Source: CALDTK01 sp965215115
GTDB lineage: Bacteria; Bacteroidota; Bacteroidia; Chitinophagales; Saprospiraceae
Assembly: GCA_965215115.1 (NCBI GenBank)
Contig: OZ244050.1
Coordinates: 1,178,001-1,242,000, forward strand
DNA: 64,000 nt
Reading direction: 5' to 3'
Position numbers and translations under genes: made by a program. This document shows, piece after piece, positions 41,580 to 50,992 of this stretch. Under the pieces are notes generated by a model. It did not search any database and had not been told where the DNA came from. It saw only the letters and a program-made list of their open reading frames with translations. Each line of letters begins with the position of its first letter. Within the stretch, counting starts at the first letter, position 1.

Positions 41580-43748
41580 TCAAATATCATCCACCGTCCC
41601 CACGCGCCCCTTGTCCCCGATACTAATAAACATCCCCGCGAAAGGAAACCTCGGGAACAGTGGATTCACCTCAATCCGGTCATACCGCCCCGTATCTGCA
41701 CCCGGCTCCAGCGCATACCGGTACTGATTCACCTGCCGCGCGCCGGCCACGTTGGTGAGGCTCACGAACACCACCGTGAAGTGACCGCGGACGTTGGTGA
41801 GGTAGGTCAGGTTGACGCTCAGGTCGTTGTAGTCCGGCGTCACGCCGCCGTAGCGCACCCCGGCGTTCGGGTCGTCGTACGGCCGCCCGGCGTGCCAGCG
41901 GAAGGTGGCGCTGACGCCGACGCTCGGCTTGGCGAAGAAACGCTTCACGACGACCGCCACGTTGTGCCGACTCGCGAAGGGCACGGGTGCCGCCGCGGCC
42001 AGGTCGCCGCGCCTGCGCTCCGTATCGTTGAAACTGTAGCTCACCCAGAAGTCGGCGTCCTTGACGGTTTCGCGGTCGCGGAAGAACAGGTCCAGCCCGC
42101 GGGCGTAGCCGTGGCCGTCCGTGCGGAACCGTCCGTCGCGGGTCGTGAGCAGGTCGCGGTAGGTTTTGGCGTAAGCCTCCGCGCGCAACACCCGCCCGTC
42201 CCAGGTGCGGGAGTACGTGAGGCCGAGGTGGTCGAGGGCGGCGGGCCTTAGGCCGAGGTCACGGGCGAAGACGGCGTCGTCGGTCTGGCGCTGGCGGTAC
42301 TGCCCGGCCGAGACCGCGACCTGGTGCGTGGCCGAGAACAGGTAGGACAGCTGCCCGCGCGGCGAGACGCTCGTGTGCCCGCCGTCGTAGGCGTCCACGC
42401 GCAGGCCCGTGCGCAACACCCACTTGCTGGCCAGGTACCAGTCCGCTTCCGCAAAACCCGCCCCGTACGCCCGGTCCAGCTCGGCGACGCGCGTCATCTC
42501 GGGGACGTTGCGACCGACGGCCTCGCGGCGACCCTGCAGCTCCGCCCCGGCGCGCCAGAGCGCGAACTCCCGAAACTGATCGGCGTACGTGACGCGCGCC
42601 TGCAGGTCGGTCTGGTCGAGCTCGGTGGCCTCTGCGTCGCCGACGAAACGATCGTGGTTCGTGGCCACTGCGGCGCCCATCTCCCACATGCCCGAACCGT
42701 TCTCGGTCGGCTGCTGGTAGACGGCCTGCGTGTAGGTGTTGAGGTTCGCGAGACTGCGCCGCGTCACGCCGTAGAAGGGCGCCTCCACCGCGTTATTGCC
42801 CGCGAAACGCTGCGTGCCGGCCTGGCTGTAGACGCGCAGGTTGCGCCCGCCGCCCCCGTTCCACCAGTACCCGAACGTGCCGTTGAGCCCCTGCGGCGCC
42901 GTCTCGAGCACGCGGCGCGACTCCTCGTTGAGCTGCGCGTAAAGTCCGAGGTGCGTGCCGCCGAGGTCGATGGCGAAGGCCTGGTCGTTGCCGATCTTCT
43001 GCGTCCGCCCGACGGAGCCGCCGAGGGTCATGAGGCTCACCGAGGTCAGGTCGCGGTCGGGCAGGTCCTGCGTCTGCAGGATGAGCGCCCCCGACAGCGC
43101 ATCCCCGTACGCCGCCGAGAAGCCCCCGGTCGCGAACGTGATCCCGCGGAAGGCGAACGGACTGAAGCGCGTGCGGCTCGGCACGTCGGGCAGGTTGGCC
43201 GAGTAAAGCTTCGGCACGCGCAAACCGTTGATGTAGGCCTGCGTCTCGGCGGCGGTGCCCCCGCGCACGAGCAACTGCCCGGTTTCGCCGGCGGGCGTGG
43301 AGCCGGGCAGGGTCGAGAGCGCCTCGGCGAGGTCGGCCTGCGCCCCGGTGGTGGCCACGTCCACACTCGACAGCACGGCCGTCTTGCGGGTGTCGCTCGC
43401 CACGAAGGCCCCGGCCGTCACGACGATCTCGCTCAGGGACGCGGCCGTCTCCCTGAGTTTCAGCCGCAGGCCCGTCCCCGCGGACTCGTCGCCGACCACG
43501 AGGCTATCGTCGCGGTACCCGATGTACTGCGTGTAGATGGTGAAGGGTGTTTTGGCGGAAGCCGCGAAAGAGAAACGCCCCACGGAATCCGTCGTGGCGC
43601 CCTCGTACGTGCTCGGGAGGTAGACGTTGACGCCGACGAGGGGCTGACCCTGCGCGTCGACCGTGCTGCCGGAAATGGTCACCTGCGCGGAGGCGCCCAG
43701 GGGCGCAAGTACGAGGACGAGGGCGATGATTTTGGAGAGCGTAGACAT
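41580..43748 (-). CDS. TonB-dependent outer membrane receptor
   Basis: 722 residues from ATG 43748, which begins a signal peptide (MSTLSKIIALVLVLAPLGAS). Residues of about 22-110 form the carboxypeptidase-regulatory-like domain usual in this phylum (VTISGSTVDAQGQPLVGVNV). The plug follows (LSEIVVTAGAF, LAEALSTLPGSTPAGETGQL, LVRGGTAAETQAYINGLRV), then a 22-strand-type barrel rich in aromatic/Gly strands. It imports a substrate across the outer membrane using TonB energy; the substrate is not evident. Motif copies lie at 42163, 42448, 43549. The gene stands alone, tail to tail with the tRNA. Confidence 0.92.
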   Translation of the reverse strand: MSTLSKIIALVLVLAPLGASAQVTISGSTVDAQGQPLVGVNVYLPSTYEGATTDSVGRFSFAASAKTPFTIYTQYIGYRDDSLVVGDESAGTGLRLKLRETAASLSEIVVTAGAFVASDTRKTAVLSSVDVATTGAQADLAEALSTLPGSTPAGETGQLLVRGGTAAETQAYINGLRVPKLYSANLPDVPSRTRFSPFAFRGITFATGGFSAAYGDALSGALILQTQDLPDRDLTSVSLMTLGGSVGRTQKIGNDQAFAIDLGGTHLGLYAQLNEESRRVLETAPQGLNGTFGYWWNGGGGRNLRVYSQAGTQRFAGNNAVEAPFYGVTRRSLANLNTYTQAVYQQPTENGSGMWEMGAAVATNHDRFVGDAEATELDQTDLQARVTYADQFREFALWRAGAELQGRREAVGRNVPEMTRVAELDRAYGAGFAEADWYLASKWVLRTGLRVDAYDGGHTSVSPRGQLSYLFSATHQVAVSAGQYRQRQTDDAVFARDLGLRPAALDHLGLTYSRTWDGRVLRAEAYAKTYRDLLTTRDGRFRTDGHGYARGLDLFFRDRETVKDADFWVSYSFNDTERRRGDLAAAAPVPFASRHNVAVVVKRFFAKPSVGVSATFRWHAGRPYDDPNAGVRYGGVTPDYNDLSVNLTYLTNVRGHFTVVFVSLTNVAGARQVNQYRYALEPGADTGRYDRIEVNPLFPRFPFAGMFISIGDKGRVGTVDDI

Positions 43749-44100
43749 GGTGGGTAGCGTTGTGCCACCGAAGATGGGCCGGGCCGTGAGGCGGCTTTCG
43801 CCAAAACCTACCGAACTGTCGATCCGACGCACTGGACTGTAAAATGGGGTCGCCGCGAGCCCGATCGAGCCGGAATCACCGGTCGAAACTCAGATTGCAA
43901 GAACCCAGTACCGTATAAAATTCGGCATTGCCCGAGATCGACCGCGATCGAACTTTACGTTAATGCCTGTTAGAAGTTCAATGATCGCCACGGGTGCCGC
44001 CGAGCCAAACAATTGGCGTCCCGAATGTCCGCGGATCCCTTGTTTCACCCAACGCATCCCCACCTTTGCCCTAGCCCTAACCTGCCACAAACTCCCTCGT
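43749..44100. other. Divergent promoter spacer between the TonB receptor and the porin
   Basis: No gene supported. It contains a dispersed motif copy near 43794 and, near the right end, CACCTTTGCCC at about 44059, a weak -7-like element before the porin gene. Confidence 0.4.
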
Positions 44101-45228
44101 ATGCAGCAGGTTTCTACCCTATCCCGCGCCGGCGTTTTACTCGCCTGTGCCTCCTTCCTCGCCCCCGACGCCCTCCGCGCGCAGGACGCGCCCGCCGACA
44201 CCGTCGGGACCCTGTCCGTGACCGGGTACGCGGACGCCTACTACGCGTCCTTCTCGGGCGACTACGCCGCCGGCGAACTCGTCGAGTTCTTCACGATGTC
44301 CTCGCGGGCCAACACCTTCGGCCTCAACGCCGCCGGCGTGGCGGTCGCCTACGCGGGCGGTCGCCTCCGCGGCAACGCCGAGGTGTTCTTCGGCGAGGTC
44401 CAGGAGACGGCCTGGGGGGCGGGCAACTACCTCAAGAACGCCAACGTCGGCTACGAGCTCGCGCCCGGGCTCTGGCTCGACGCCGGCTTCTTCTCGACCT
44501 ACGTCGGGGTCGAGTCCGCGCTCCCGAAGGACAACGTCTTCTCGAGCGTCGCGGTGAGCACGTTCCAGGAGCCCTACTTCCACTCCGGCGCGAAGCTCGC
44601 GTGGGAGGGGACCGACAATCTCGCCCTCGAGCTCTGGGTCATGAACCAGTTCAACGGCTACACCGAGAACAACAAGGCCAAGACCATCGGCGCGGTGGCG
44701 CGCTACACCTTCGGCGACGACTACACCCTGAGCTACACCGGGACCTTCGGCCGCGAGACCGCCGGCCCGAAGCCCACCACCGGCGACGCCGCCATCCGGC
44801 TCTACAACAACGTCAACTTCCTGGCCGCGCCCTCCGACAAGGTCGAGCTGATCTTGAACGCGAGCTACTTCACGGAGACCAACTCCGTCGGGGAGCAAAG
44901 CGACGAGGCCCTCACGGGGGTCAACGGCATGGGCACGGTGCGGTACTTCGTGTCGGACAGGTTCGCCGTGGCCGCGCGGGGCTCCTTCGCGAGCGGTGAC
45001 GCCTACGCCTTCGCCACCGGCGGGGAGCTCGCCACGGGCACGGTCAACGACTTCGGCCTGAGCCTGCAGCTGCTGCCCTCCGACAACGCCTACGTCCGGC
45101 TCGAGGGCCGCACGATCGGCGCGGAGAACGAGGTCTTCGGCGGGGCCGACCCGTCCGACCGGCGCTTCGACCTAGTGCTGAGCGCCGGCGTGAACCTGAG
45201 CCGGGACTGGAATTTCTTAAAGAAGTAA
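44101..45228 (+). CDS. Outer membrane beta-barrel porin (BBP2/OmpL-like)
   Basis: 375 residues from ATG 44101, the start of a signal peptide (MQQVSTLSRAGVLLACASFL, cleaved after LRAQ). The mature protein opens with SVTGYADAYYASFSGDY, the signature start of the porin-2/BBP2 family, and continues as alternating amphipathic strands with aromatic girdles (AYAGGRLRGNAEVFFGE, YTLSYTGTFGRETAG). It ends in the strand VLSAGVNLSRDWNF. Probably a 14-18-strand porin for small solutes. The longer frame to 43963 has no plausible start. Confidence 0.8.
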   Translation: MQQVSTLSRAGVLLACASFLAPDALRAQDAPADTVGTLSVTGYADAYYASFSGDYAAGELVEFFTMSSRANTFGLNAAGVAVAYAGGRLRGNAEVFFGEVQETAWGAGNYLKNANVGYELAPGLWLDAGFFSTYVGVESALPKDNVFSSVAVSTFQEPYFHSGAKLAWEGTDNLALELWVMNQFNGYTENNKAKTIGAVARYTFGDDYTLSYTGTFGRETAGPKPTTGDAAIRLYNNVNFLAAPSDKVELILNASYFTETNSVGEQSDEALTGVNGMGTVRYFVSDRFAVAARGSFASGDAYAFATGGELATGTVNDFGLSLQLLPSDNAYVRLEGRTIGAENEVFGGADPSDRRFDLVLSAGVNLSRDWNFLKK

Positions 45229-45288
45229 ACAGAAAGCACCGAAGCCGGCCACCCCGTAAACACCCCATCACGCCGCGACGGTGCACGA

Positions 45289-45406
45289 GCCGTGTTTGCC
45301 TGGCTCTGCCAGGTGCCGAGGGCGCAAAACGGGCCTCTCTAAATGGCTGTGGACCTGGCAGCGTGAGAAGGGGAAGGGGTCCCTTCTCTAAGCAGGCAAA
45401 CACGGC
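45289..45406 (+). ncRNA. Candidate structured RNA or terminator (three-stem fold)
   Basis: A perfect 14-bp stem (GCCGTGTTTGCCTG at 45289-45302 with 45393-45406) encloses two smaller hairpins: CTGCCAGGT/ACCTGGCAG (45306-45314 with 45353-45361) and GAGAAGGG/CCCTTCTC (45365-45372 with 45381-45388). It lies between the porin stop and the sugar dehydrogenase start. No T-run follows, so a simple intrinsic terminator does not explain it well. Confidence 0.4.
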
Positions 45407-45541
45407 CCGCCATTGTCGCTCGTCATGCGTGCTGCGGGTTCGCATCGATACGAATGGGTATGGTAGTGCCCTGAGACCTACCGCTACCGCAGAACCCCAA
45501 GCCCCGCCCGCAGGTTAGCCTAAGCACACATCCCCCAGCTT

Positions 45542-46690
45542 ATGCTCCGCGCCTTCCCTCTGCTCGCTTTTTGCTGTCTCAGCGCCTCCTGCGCGCTCTC
45601 GCAAGACATCAAGGTCAACAACGCCTTTAACTCGCCGACGGCGGGGCCGGTCAAGGTGCACACGCTGGCCGAGGGGCTCGACCACCCCTGGGGCATGGCG
45701 CTGCTGCCGTCGGGCGATCTGCTGTTCAGCGAGCGCTCCGGCGCACTCAAGATCCTGCGGCTCGCGAGTGACTCCTCGGTGTCGGACGACCTCGCGGGCG
45801 TCCCGGCCGTCTACGCACGCGGGCAGGGTGGCCTGCTCGACGTGGCGCTCGACCCGGACTTCGCCAACAACCAACTCGTCTACCTCAGCTACGCCGAGGG
45901 CGATACCGAGGGCATGGCCAGCACGGCACTCGGGCGCGGGCGGCTGGTGGGCGACAGCATTGCGGGCTTCGAGAAGATCTTCACGCAGTTGCCGAAGGTG
46001 AGCGGGAAGAACCACTTCGGCTCGCGGATCGTGTTCGACAGCGCGGGCATGCTCTTCTTCACGATGGCCGAGCGCTTCAAGTTCGACCCGGCGCAGGACC
46101 TGTCCGATCACCTCGGCACCATCGTGCGCCTCCACCCCGACGGCCGCGTCCCGGAGGACAACCCCTTCGTCGGTGACGCTTCCGCAAAACCCGAGATCTG
46201 GAGCTACGGCCACCGCAACATCCAGGCCGCGGCCATCGACCCCAGCACGGGCAGGTTCTGGGAAGCCGAGTTCGGCCCCCTCGGCGGCGACGAACTCAAC
46301 CTCGTGGAGCGCGGCAAGAACTACGGCTGGCCCCTGGTGAGCTGGGGCAAGGACTACGACGGCAAAGACCGCCCCGACCCACCGACGCGCCCCGAATTCC
46401 AGGACGCGGCCGTGTGGTGGACGCCCACGATCTCCCCGTCCGGGATGATCTTCTACACGGGCGATATGTTCCCGGGCTTCCGGGGCTCGGCGCTCATCGG
46501 CGGCCTTACCGCCAGCGGCATCGTCCGCGTCGAGGTCGCCGACGACGGCTCCGCCAAGGAGGTCGAGCGCCTACCGCTCGGCGCCCGCATCCGCGACATC
46601 GAGCAGGCCACCGACGGCGCGCTCTACGTCCTCACCGACGCCGACGAAGGCAAGATTCTGCTCCTGAAGGCCATGGAGGTGGCTGAGTAA
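45542..46690 (+). CDS. PQQ-dependent sugar dehydrogenase (soluble aldose dehydrogenase type)
   Basis: 382 residues with an N-terminal secretion/lipoprotein-type signal (MLRAFPLLAFCCLSASC). The six-bladed propeller of the glucose/sorbosone dehydrogenase family is recognisable: GLDHPWGMALLPSGDLLFSE, GGLLDVALDPDFANNQLVYL, NHFGSRIVFDSAGMLFFTMA, PEIWSYGHRNIQAAAIDP, EFGPLGGDELNLVERGKNYG and WTPTISPSGMIFYTG. It oxidises aldoses in the periplasm with PQQ as cofactor. The closest named relatives are YliI/Asd-type enzymes. A dispersed motif copy lies near 46180. Confidence 0.88.
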   Translation: MLRAFPLLAFCCLSASCALSQDIKVNNAFNSPTAGPVKVHTLAEGLDHPWGMALLPSGDLLFSERSGALKILRLASDSSVSDDLAGVPAVYARGQGGLLDVALDPDFANNQLVYLSYAEGDTEGMASTALGRGRLVGDSIAGFEKIFTQLPKVSGKNHFGSRIVFDSAGMLFFTMAERFKFDPAQDLSDHLGTIVRLHPDGRVPEDNPFVGDASAKPEIWSYGHRNIQAAAIDPSTGRFWEAEFGPLGGDELNLVERGKNYGWPLVSWGKDYDGKDRPDPPTRPEFQDAAVWWTPTISPSGMIFYTGDMFPGFRGSALIGGLTASGIVRVEVADDGSAKEVERLPLGARIRDIEQATDGALYVLTDADEGKILLLKAMEVAE

Positions 46691-46734
46691 ACACGGAGTT
46701 CCCAACGACAGCTGATTGTACGAGTGCCTGAGCG

Positions 46735-46835
46735 CTTGGGCGGCATTATTGAGATGTAATAATTAAGGCGATCGGATGGCGCGACGCGGGCCCCGCAGTG
46801 GTTTGGCGGCATCTATGCCGCCCCCCACGCTCTCC
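46735..46835. repeat. MITE-like repeat, copy 1
   Basis: About 100 bases resembling 48907-49015. Its right part holds CCGCAGTGGTTTG followed by the hairpin GGCGGCAT-CT-ATGCCGCC (46805-46822) and a C-run. It lies just after the sugar dehydrogenase stop. No gene is in it. Size, flanking position and inverted core suggest a non-autonomous mobile element or REP-type unit. Confidence 0.65.
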
Positions 46836-46919
46836 AGAAAGCTGCAGGCGGATACCCCCCCATCCGCGGTTATCGTGTTAACTTACGCGCTTCGACAAGA
46901 GTATCTCTTATTTCAGTAG

Positions 46920-46959
46920 GCTTTCGCCAAAACAGCCTGTTTCAGGTTTTGGCGAAAGC
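46920..46959. terminator. Inverted pair of dispersed motifs (hairpin)
   Basis: GCTTTCGCCAAAAC (46920-46933) and GTTTTGGCGAAAGC (46946-46959) form a perfect 14-bp inverted repeat around 12 bases. It lies between the sugar dehydrogenase gene and GH16, where a strong hairpin could stop transcription. The same arrangement recurs at 63730-63800. Confidence 0.6.
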
Positions 46960-46997
46960 AGCCCTCTCCCCCCGCCGCCCAACCATACCAAACCTTT

Positions 46998-48842
46998 ATG
47001 AAGCATTCCCTACCCTACCTCGCTACCCTCCTCTGCGCTACCCTCGCTCTCGGCCTCCGGGCCCAGCAGTGCCCGACGCCCGTCTGGTCGGACGAGTTCG
47101 ACGGGGCCACGCTCGACCTCACGAAGTGGAGCCACGACGTCAACACCAACTGCGACACGCCGCCCTGCTCGTGGTACAACAAAGAACTGCAGCAGTACTA
47201 CCCCGAGAACACGAAACTCGTCGACGGTGAGCTCGTCATCACGGCCACCAAGGCGCCCGCCGGCGCGAAGTGGGCCTACAACTCCTCGCGGATCCTCACG
47301 CAGGGCAAGTACGAGTTTACCTACGGCCACGTCGAGGCGCGCGTAAAGGTGCCCTCGGGCGGCGGCACGTGGCCGGCGTTCTGGCTGCTGTCCGACCAGC
47401 AGAAGTTCGGCCCGTGGCCCCTGAGCGGCGAGATCGACATCCTCGAGTGGGTCGGCAACAAGCCCGACGAGGTCCTCGGCACCATCCACTACGGCAACAC
47501 GCCCGGCAGCAGCATCTTCTCCAGCGAGGTCTACAAGCCCGGCGGCGCGCCCGTCGCCGACGAGTGGCACACCTACGCCGTGGAGTGGAGCGCCAACGAG
47601 ATCAGCTGGTTTTACGATGGCTACAAGTTCTTCACCCGCACCCGCGCCGACATCGCGCCGCAGGCCTGGCCCTTCATGCATGACTTCTTCATCATCCTCA
47701 ACCTCGCCGTCGGCGGGACCCTCGGCGGCGCCGTGGACCCGAGCGCCTTCCCGGCCGAGATGCGCGTCGACTACGTGCGGGTCTACAAGGAGGGTAAGCC
47801 CTTCCTCACGGGTCCGCGCGAGGTAGCGGCGCCCGGCGCGGAGGCCACCTACCGGATCGGCAACGTGGCCGCCGGTACGTCCGTGACGTGGGCCGTGCCC
47901 GAGGGTACGGAGATCCTCACCGGGCAGGGGACGCCCGTGGTCAGGGTGCGTTTCGGGGATAAGGGGGGGCGCCTTTCGGCAAAACCCACCAATTCGTGCA
48001 TCACCGACGAGGAGTGGCAAGTGTTCGTGAAGGTGCCGGCCGCCAAGCAGCGCCTGAGCAGTTTGCTCAACTTCGACGACGGCAGCCCGCTCAAATTCGA
48101 GTCCGCCTCCGGCACCTTCGCCGAGGTCGACAACCCCGCCCCGGCCGCCCCGAACACCTCCCAGCGCGTCGGCCGTTACGTGCGCGCGGCCGGCTCGCAG
48201 TACGACGTCCTCACCTACCGAACCGGCGCGGCCCTCCCGACGATGGCGCCCTTCGTCGCCGAGGAGCGGGCCTTCTACATGGACCTCTACACGGACGCCC
48301 CCGTCGGCACCGAGGTCCTGCTCCAGTTCGAGACCGCCGCCGCGGCCGGGGCCGGCTACCCCACCGGGCGGCAGAGTCGCTACATCGCGAAGGTCCTCCA
48401 GCAGAACGCCTGGCAGCGCCTGCCCTTCAAGTTCGTCGACCGCCCCGACGCGAACGCCTCCAACACCGCCATCACGCAGATGGTGATCCTGTTCGCGCCC
48501 GACACGTACACTGCCAACACCTACACCTTCGACAATCTCGACATCTACGGCGCCCTCCCCTCCGGCACCCGTGAGGCGAGTCCGTACGTGGCGGAGGCCC
48601 GCCTGCGCGGCAACCCCGTCGGCGAGACGCTCACGGTAGACTTCGAGCTCCTCGAACGCAATTACGTTGGCCTGTCCGTGGTCGATGCCCTCGGGCGGAC
48701 GGTCCTTCGGCAAGGCTCGACCCTGCGCGAGGCCGGCGAGCAGCGGATGACCGTCGACGTCGACGCCCTGCCGTCCGGCATGTATCGCCTGGTGATCTGG
48801 GCGTCCGGTGCGCAGCAGGCGCTCGGGTTCGTGAAGGAGTGA
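46998..48842 (+). CDS. Secreted GH16 beta-glucanase (laminarinase-like) with T9SS sorting domain
   Basis: 614 residues. A signal peptide (MKHSLPYLATLLCATLALGL) is followed by a GH16 module (residues of about 28-265) with the catalytic signature GEIDILEW: Glu145 nucleophile, Asp147, Glu150 acid/base. SDEFDGATLDLTKW and the closing MRVDYVRVYK are typical. Residues of about 270-340 look like a PKD/Ig-type domain and 350-510 like a carbohydrate-binding beta-sandwich. The last 80 residues (AEARLRGNPVGETLTVDFEL, VVDALGRTVLRQG, LPSGMYRLVIWASGAQQALG) are a T9SS type A C-terminal sorting domain. It cleaves beta-1,3- or mixed-linkage glucans outside the cell. Confidence 0.92.
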   Translation: MKHSLPYLATLLCATLALGLRAQQCPTPVWSDEFDGATLDLTKWSHDVNTNCDTPPCSWYNKELQQYYPENTKLVDGELVITATKAPAGAKWAYNSSRILTQGKYEFTYGHVEARVKVPSGGGTWPAFWLLSDQQKFGPWPLSGEIDILEWVGNKPDEVLGTIHYGNTPGSSIFSSEVYKPGGAPVADEWHTYAVEWSANEISWFYDGYKFFTRTRADIAPQAWPFMHDFFIILNLAVGGTLGGAVDPSAFPAEMRVDYVRVYKEGKPFLTGPREVAAPGAEATYRIGNVAAGTSVTWAVPEGTEILTGQGTPVVRVRFGDKGGRLSAKPTNSCITDEEWQVFVKVPAAKQRLSSLLNFDDGSPLKFESASGTFAEVDNPAPAAPNTSQRVGRYVRAAGSQYDVLTYRTGAALPTMAPFVAEERAFYMDLYTDAPVGTEVLLQFETAAAAGAGYPTGRQSRYIAKVLQQNAWQRLPFKFVDRPDANASNTAITQMVILFAPDTYTANTYTFDNLDIYGALPSGTREASPYVAEARLRGNPVGETLTVDFELLERNYVGLSVVDALGRTVLRQGSTLREAGEQRMTVDVDALPSGMYRLVIWASGAQQALGFVKE

Positions 48843-48906
48843 GGGAGGATCGCAGGGCCGTCGGAGTGCTACGCTGATGGACGCAGGCGCGGACGGGCGG
48901 CGGGGC

Positions 48907-49128
48907 GTGCCGCATAGTGGTTCGGCGGTACTATTAAGATTTAAGTACTCATCCGATCACATGGCGCAAGGCGGGGCCCGCAGTGGTTTGGCGGCATTTA
49001 TGCCGCCCCCCCGATCCGCAGGCGAGCCGTCGTAGATCGTGTCCCGCAGCGGCCATGAAGGACCCGGCGCTCGTCTACGGTACCGACCATGTGCCCGCTC
49101 CGCGGGTAGGGGCGGCATAAATGCCGCC
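48907..49128. repeat. MITE-like repeats, copies 2 and 3 (inverted)
   Basis: Copy 2 (48907-49015) shares with copy 1 the stretch GGGCCCGCAGTGGTTTG and the hairpin GGCGGCAT-TT-ATGCCGCC (48990-49007). Copy 3 is a reversed core (hairpin 49111-49128, followed by AAACCACCGGGC). Together they occupy the spacer between GH16 and the SulP gene. No gene is here. Confidence 0.65.
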
Positions 49129-49215
49129 AAACCACCGGGCGTGCCCGCCTGCTGCACTCGACTGCCACCGCTTTCCTACAAGGCTTTTCCCTCCCCGTGC
49201 CCTTACTTGCCTCCC

Positions 49216-50949
49216 ATGGCCCAACCCAATTTCCTTTCCAACATCCGCGGTGATCTTTTCGGCGGACTTACCGCCGGTATCGTCGCCCTGCCACTCGCGC
49301 TCGCCTTCGGGGAGCAGACCGAACTCGGGGCCATCGCCGGGCTCTACGGCGCGATCGCGATCGGGATCATCGCGGCGATCTTGGGCGGGACGCCCACGCA
49401 GATCAGCGGTCCGACTGCGCCGATGACGGTGGTCTCGGCGGTGGTGATCATCACGGCCATCGAGCGCATCGGCGCCGTGGGGGAGGCACTACCGATCATC
49501 CTGGCGACCTTCTTCGTGGCGGGGATCATCCAGGTCGTGATGGGTCTGGTGGGGCTCGGGAAGTACGTGCGCTACATCCCGTACCCGGTGGTGTCGGGTT
49601 TCATGTCGGGCATCGGCGTCATCATCGTCGTGACGCAGATCTTTCCCTTCGTGGGCGGGGATGCACCGGCGGGCGGGGCCCTCGGGACGCTCAAGGCCGT
49701 ACGTGGCATTCGGGAGTCGCTCAACGTCTACTCGATCGGCGTGGCGCTGGCGGCGATTGCCTTGATCTACCTCACGCCCCGGGTCACGAAGGCGGTGCCG
49801 GGGGCGCTGGTGGCGTTATTGGTTTTGACGCCAGTCGTACTGTTCTTGCTGCCCGAAGGCTCGGTGGGGCTACTCGGATCGGAGTCGGCCATCCCGAGTG
49901 GGCTGCCGTCGCTGCAGCTCGACCTCTTCGCAGGCTTTACGGACCTCGGCAACCTGGGCTTCGTGCTTCAGTACGGGGCCACGCTGGCGGCGCTGGGGGC
50001 GATCGACTCCTTGCTCACCAGCGTGGTAGCCGACAACATCACCCGCACCAAGCACGACTCGCGGCGCGAGCTCATCGGGCAGGGCGTCGGCAACATGGGG
50101 GCGGCGCTGATCGGAGGTCTGCCGGGCGCGGGCGCCACGGTGCGGACGGTCGTCAACGCGAACGCAGGCGCGCGGACGCGACTCTCGGGCGTGATCGCGG
50201 GCTTGCTACTACTGGCCATCTTGCTCGGGCTCGGGAACCTCGTCGGCTACATCCCCAACGCCGTGCTCGCGGGTATCCTCATCACGGTGGGCATCGGGAT
50301 TATCGACTACAAGGGCCTGCGGCACCTCACCAAGGTGAGCAAGGCCGACGGGGCGGTGCTGCTGATCGTACTCGCGCTCACGGTGTTCGTCGACCTGCTT
50401 ACCGCCGTAGGCGTCGGGATGGTGCTGGCGAGCCTGCTGTTCATGAAGCGCCAGGGCGACCTCGTCGAGCGGGGCTCCGGGTCGCGACCCCTGGCGGACG
50501 TTTTGGCGGAAGCCCCCTGGGAGGACGAGAAGGTGCTCGCGGGCGATAGCGCCCTCAACGACCGGGTGTTCGTCAAGCACCTCGACGGACCGCTGTTCTT
50601 CGGGTTCGCGGCGAGCTTCCGGGAGATGGTAAAGGCGTTGCCGGAGGTCGACATCGTCATCATCCGGATGTCGCGCGTACCGTACGTCGATCAGACGGGC
50701 CTGTACGCGCTGGAGGATGCGATCTTCGACTTGAAGCAGCGAGGGGTGGCGGTGTTGTTTACCGGATTGCGGCCCCAGGCCCGCGATATGATGGAGGGGA
50801 TCGGGCTCATCGGCGGGTTGGTGCCGCGGGAGCACGTGTTTGGGGAGTTCAGGGAGGCATTCGACTATTTGTCGACGCACATCGATAGCGGGGGCAATCT
50901 GATGACGCTGTCGGATGGGGTGTCGAGGGTGGAGGTGCGCGAGGCTTAG
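49216..50949 (+). CDS. SulP-family anion transporter with STAS domain
   Basis: 577 residues from ATG 49216 (MAQPNFLSNIRGDLFGGLTA). The upstream frame is repeat-derived. Residues of about 10-415 contain ten or more membrane spans with the SulP opening DLFGGLTAGIVALPLALAFG, GGTPTQISGPTAPM and LLTSVVADNITRTKHDSRRE. The C-terminal 120 residues form a STAS domain (VKHLDGPLFFGFAASF, VIIRMSRVPYVDQTGLYALE). It moves sulfate, bicarbonate or another small anion across the inner membrane; the substrate cannot be read from the sequence. A motif copy at 50500 encodes VLAEAP in the linker before STAS. Confidence 0.92.
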   Translation: MAQPNFLSNIRGDLFGGLTAGIVALPLALAFGEQTELGAIAGLYGAIAIGIIAAILGGTPTQISGPTAPMTVVSAVVIITAIERIGAVGEALPIILATFFVAGIIQVVMGLVGLGKYVRYIPYPVVSGFMSGIGVIIVVTQIFPFVGGDAPAGGALGTLKAVRGIRESLNVYSIGVALAAIALIYLTPRVTKAVPGALVALLVLTPVVLFLLPEGSVGLLGSESAIPSGLPSLQLDLFAGFTDLGNLGFVLQYGATLAALGAIDSLLTSVVADNITRTKHDSRRELIGQGVGNMGAALIGGLPGAGATVRTVVNANAGARTRLSGVIAGLLLLAILLGLGNLVGYIPNAVLAGILITVGIGIIDYKGLRHLTKVSKADGAVLLIVLALTVFVDLLTAVGVGMVLASLLFMKRQGDLVERGSGSRPLADVLAEAPWEDEKVLAGDSALNDRVFVKHLDGPLFFGFAASFREMVKALPEVDIVIIRMSRVPYVDQTGLYALEDAIFDLKQRGVAVLFTGLRPQARDMMEGIGLIGGLVPREHVFGEFREAFDYLSTHIDSGGNLMTLSDGVSRVEVREA

Positions 50950-50992
50950 GAAAGTTTTGAAGTCGTGAAGTCTTGAAGGGGCTGTGGGTTGG

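Noticed and set aside
41294..41590. 98-residue frame ending RGGLEPPTLRL
   Set aside because: This C-terminus is the well-known artefact of translating the complement of a tRNA gene; it overlaps tRNA-Met.
47010..48713. 567-residue minus-strand frame opposite GH16
   Set aside because: Antisense shadow of a clear GH16/T9SS gene in GC-rich DNA; no domain or start signal.
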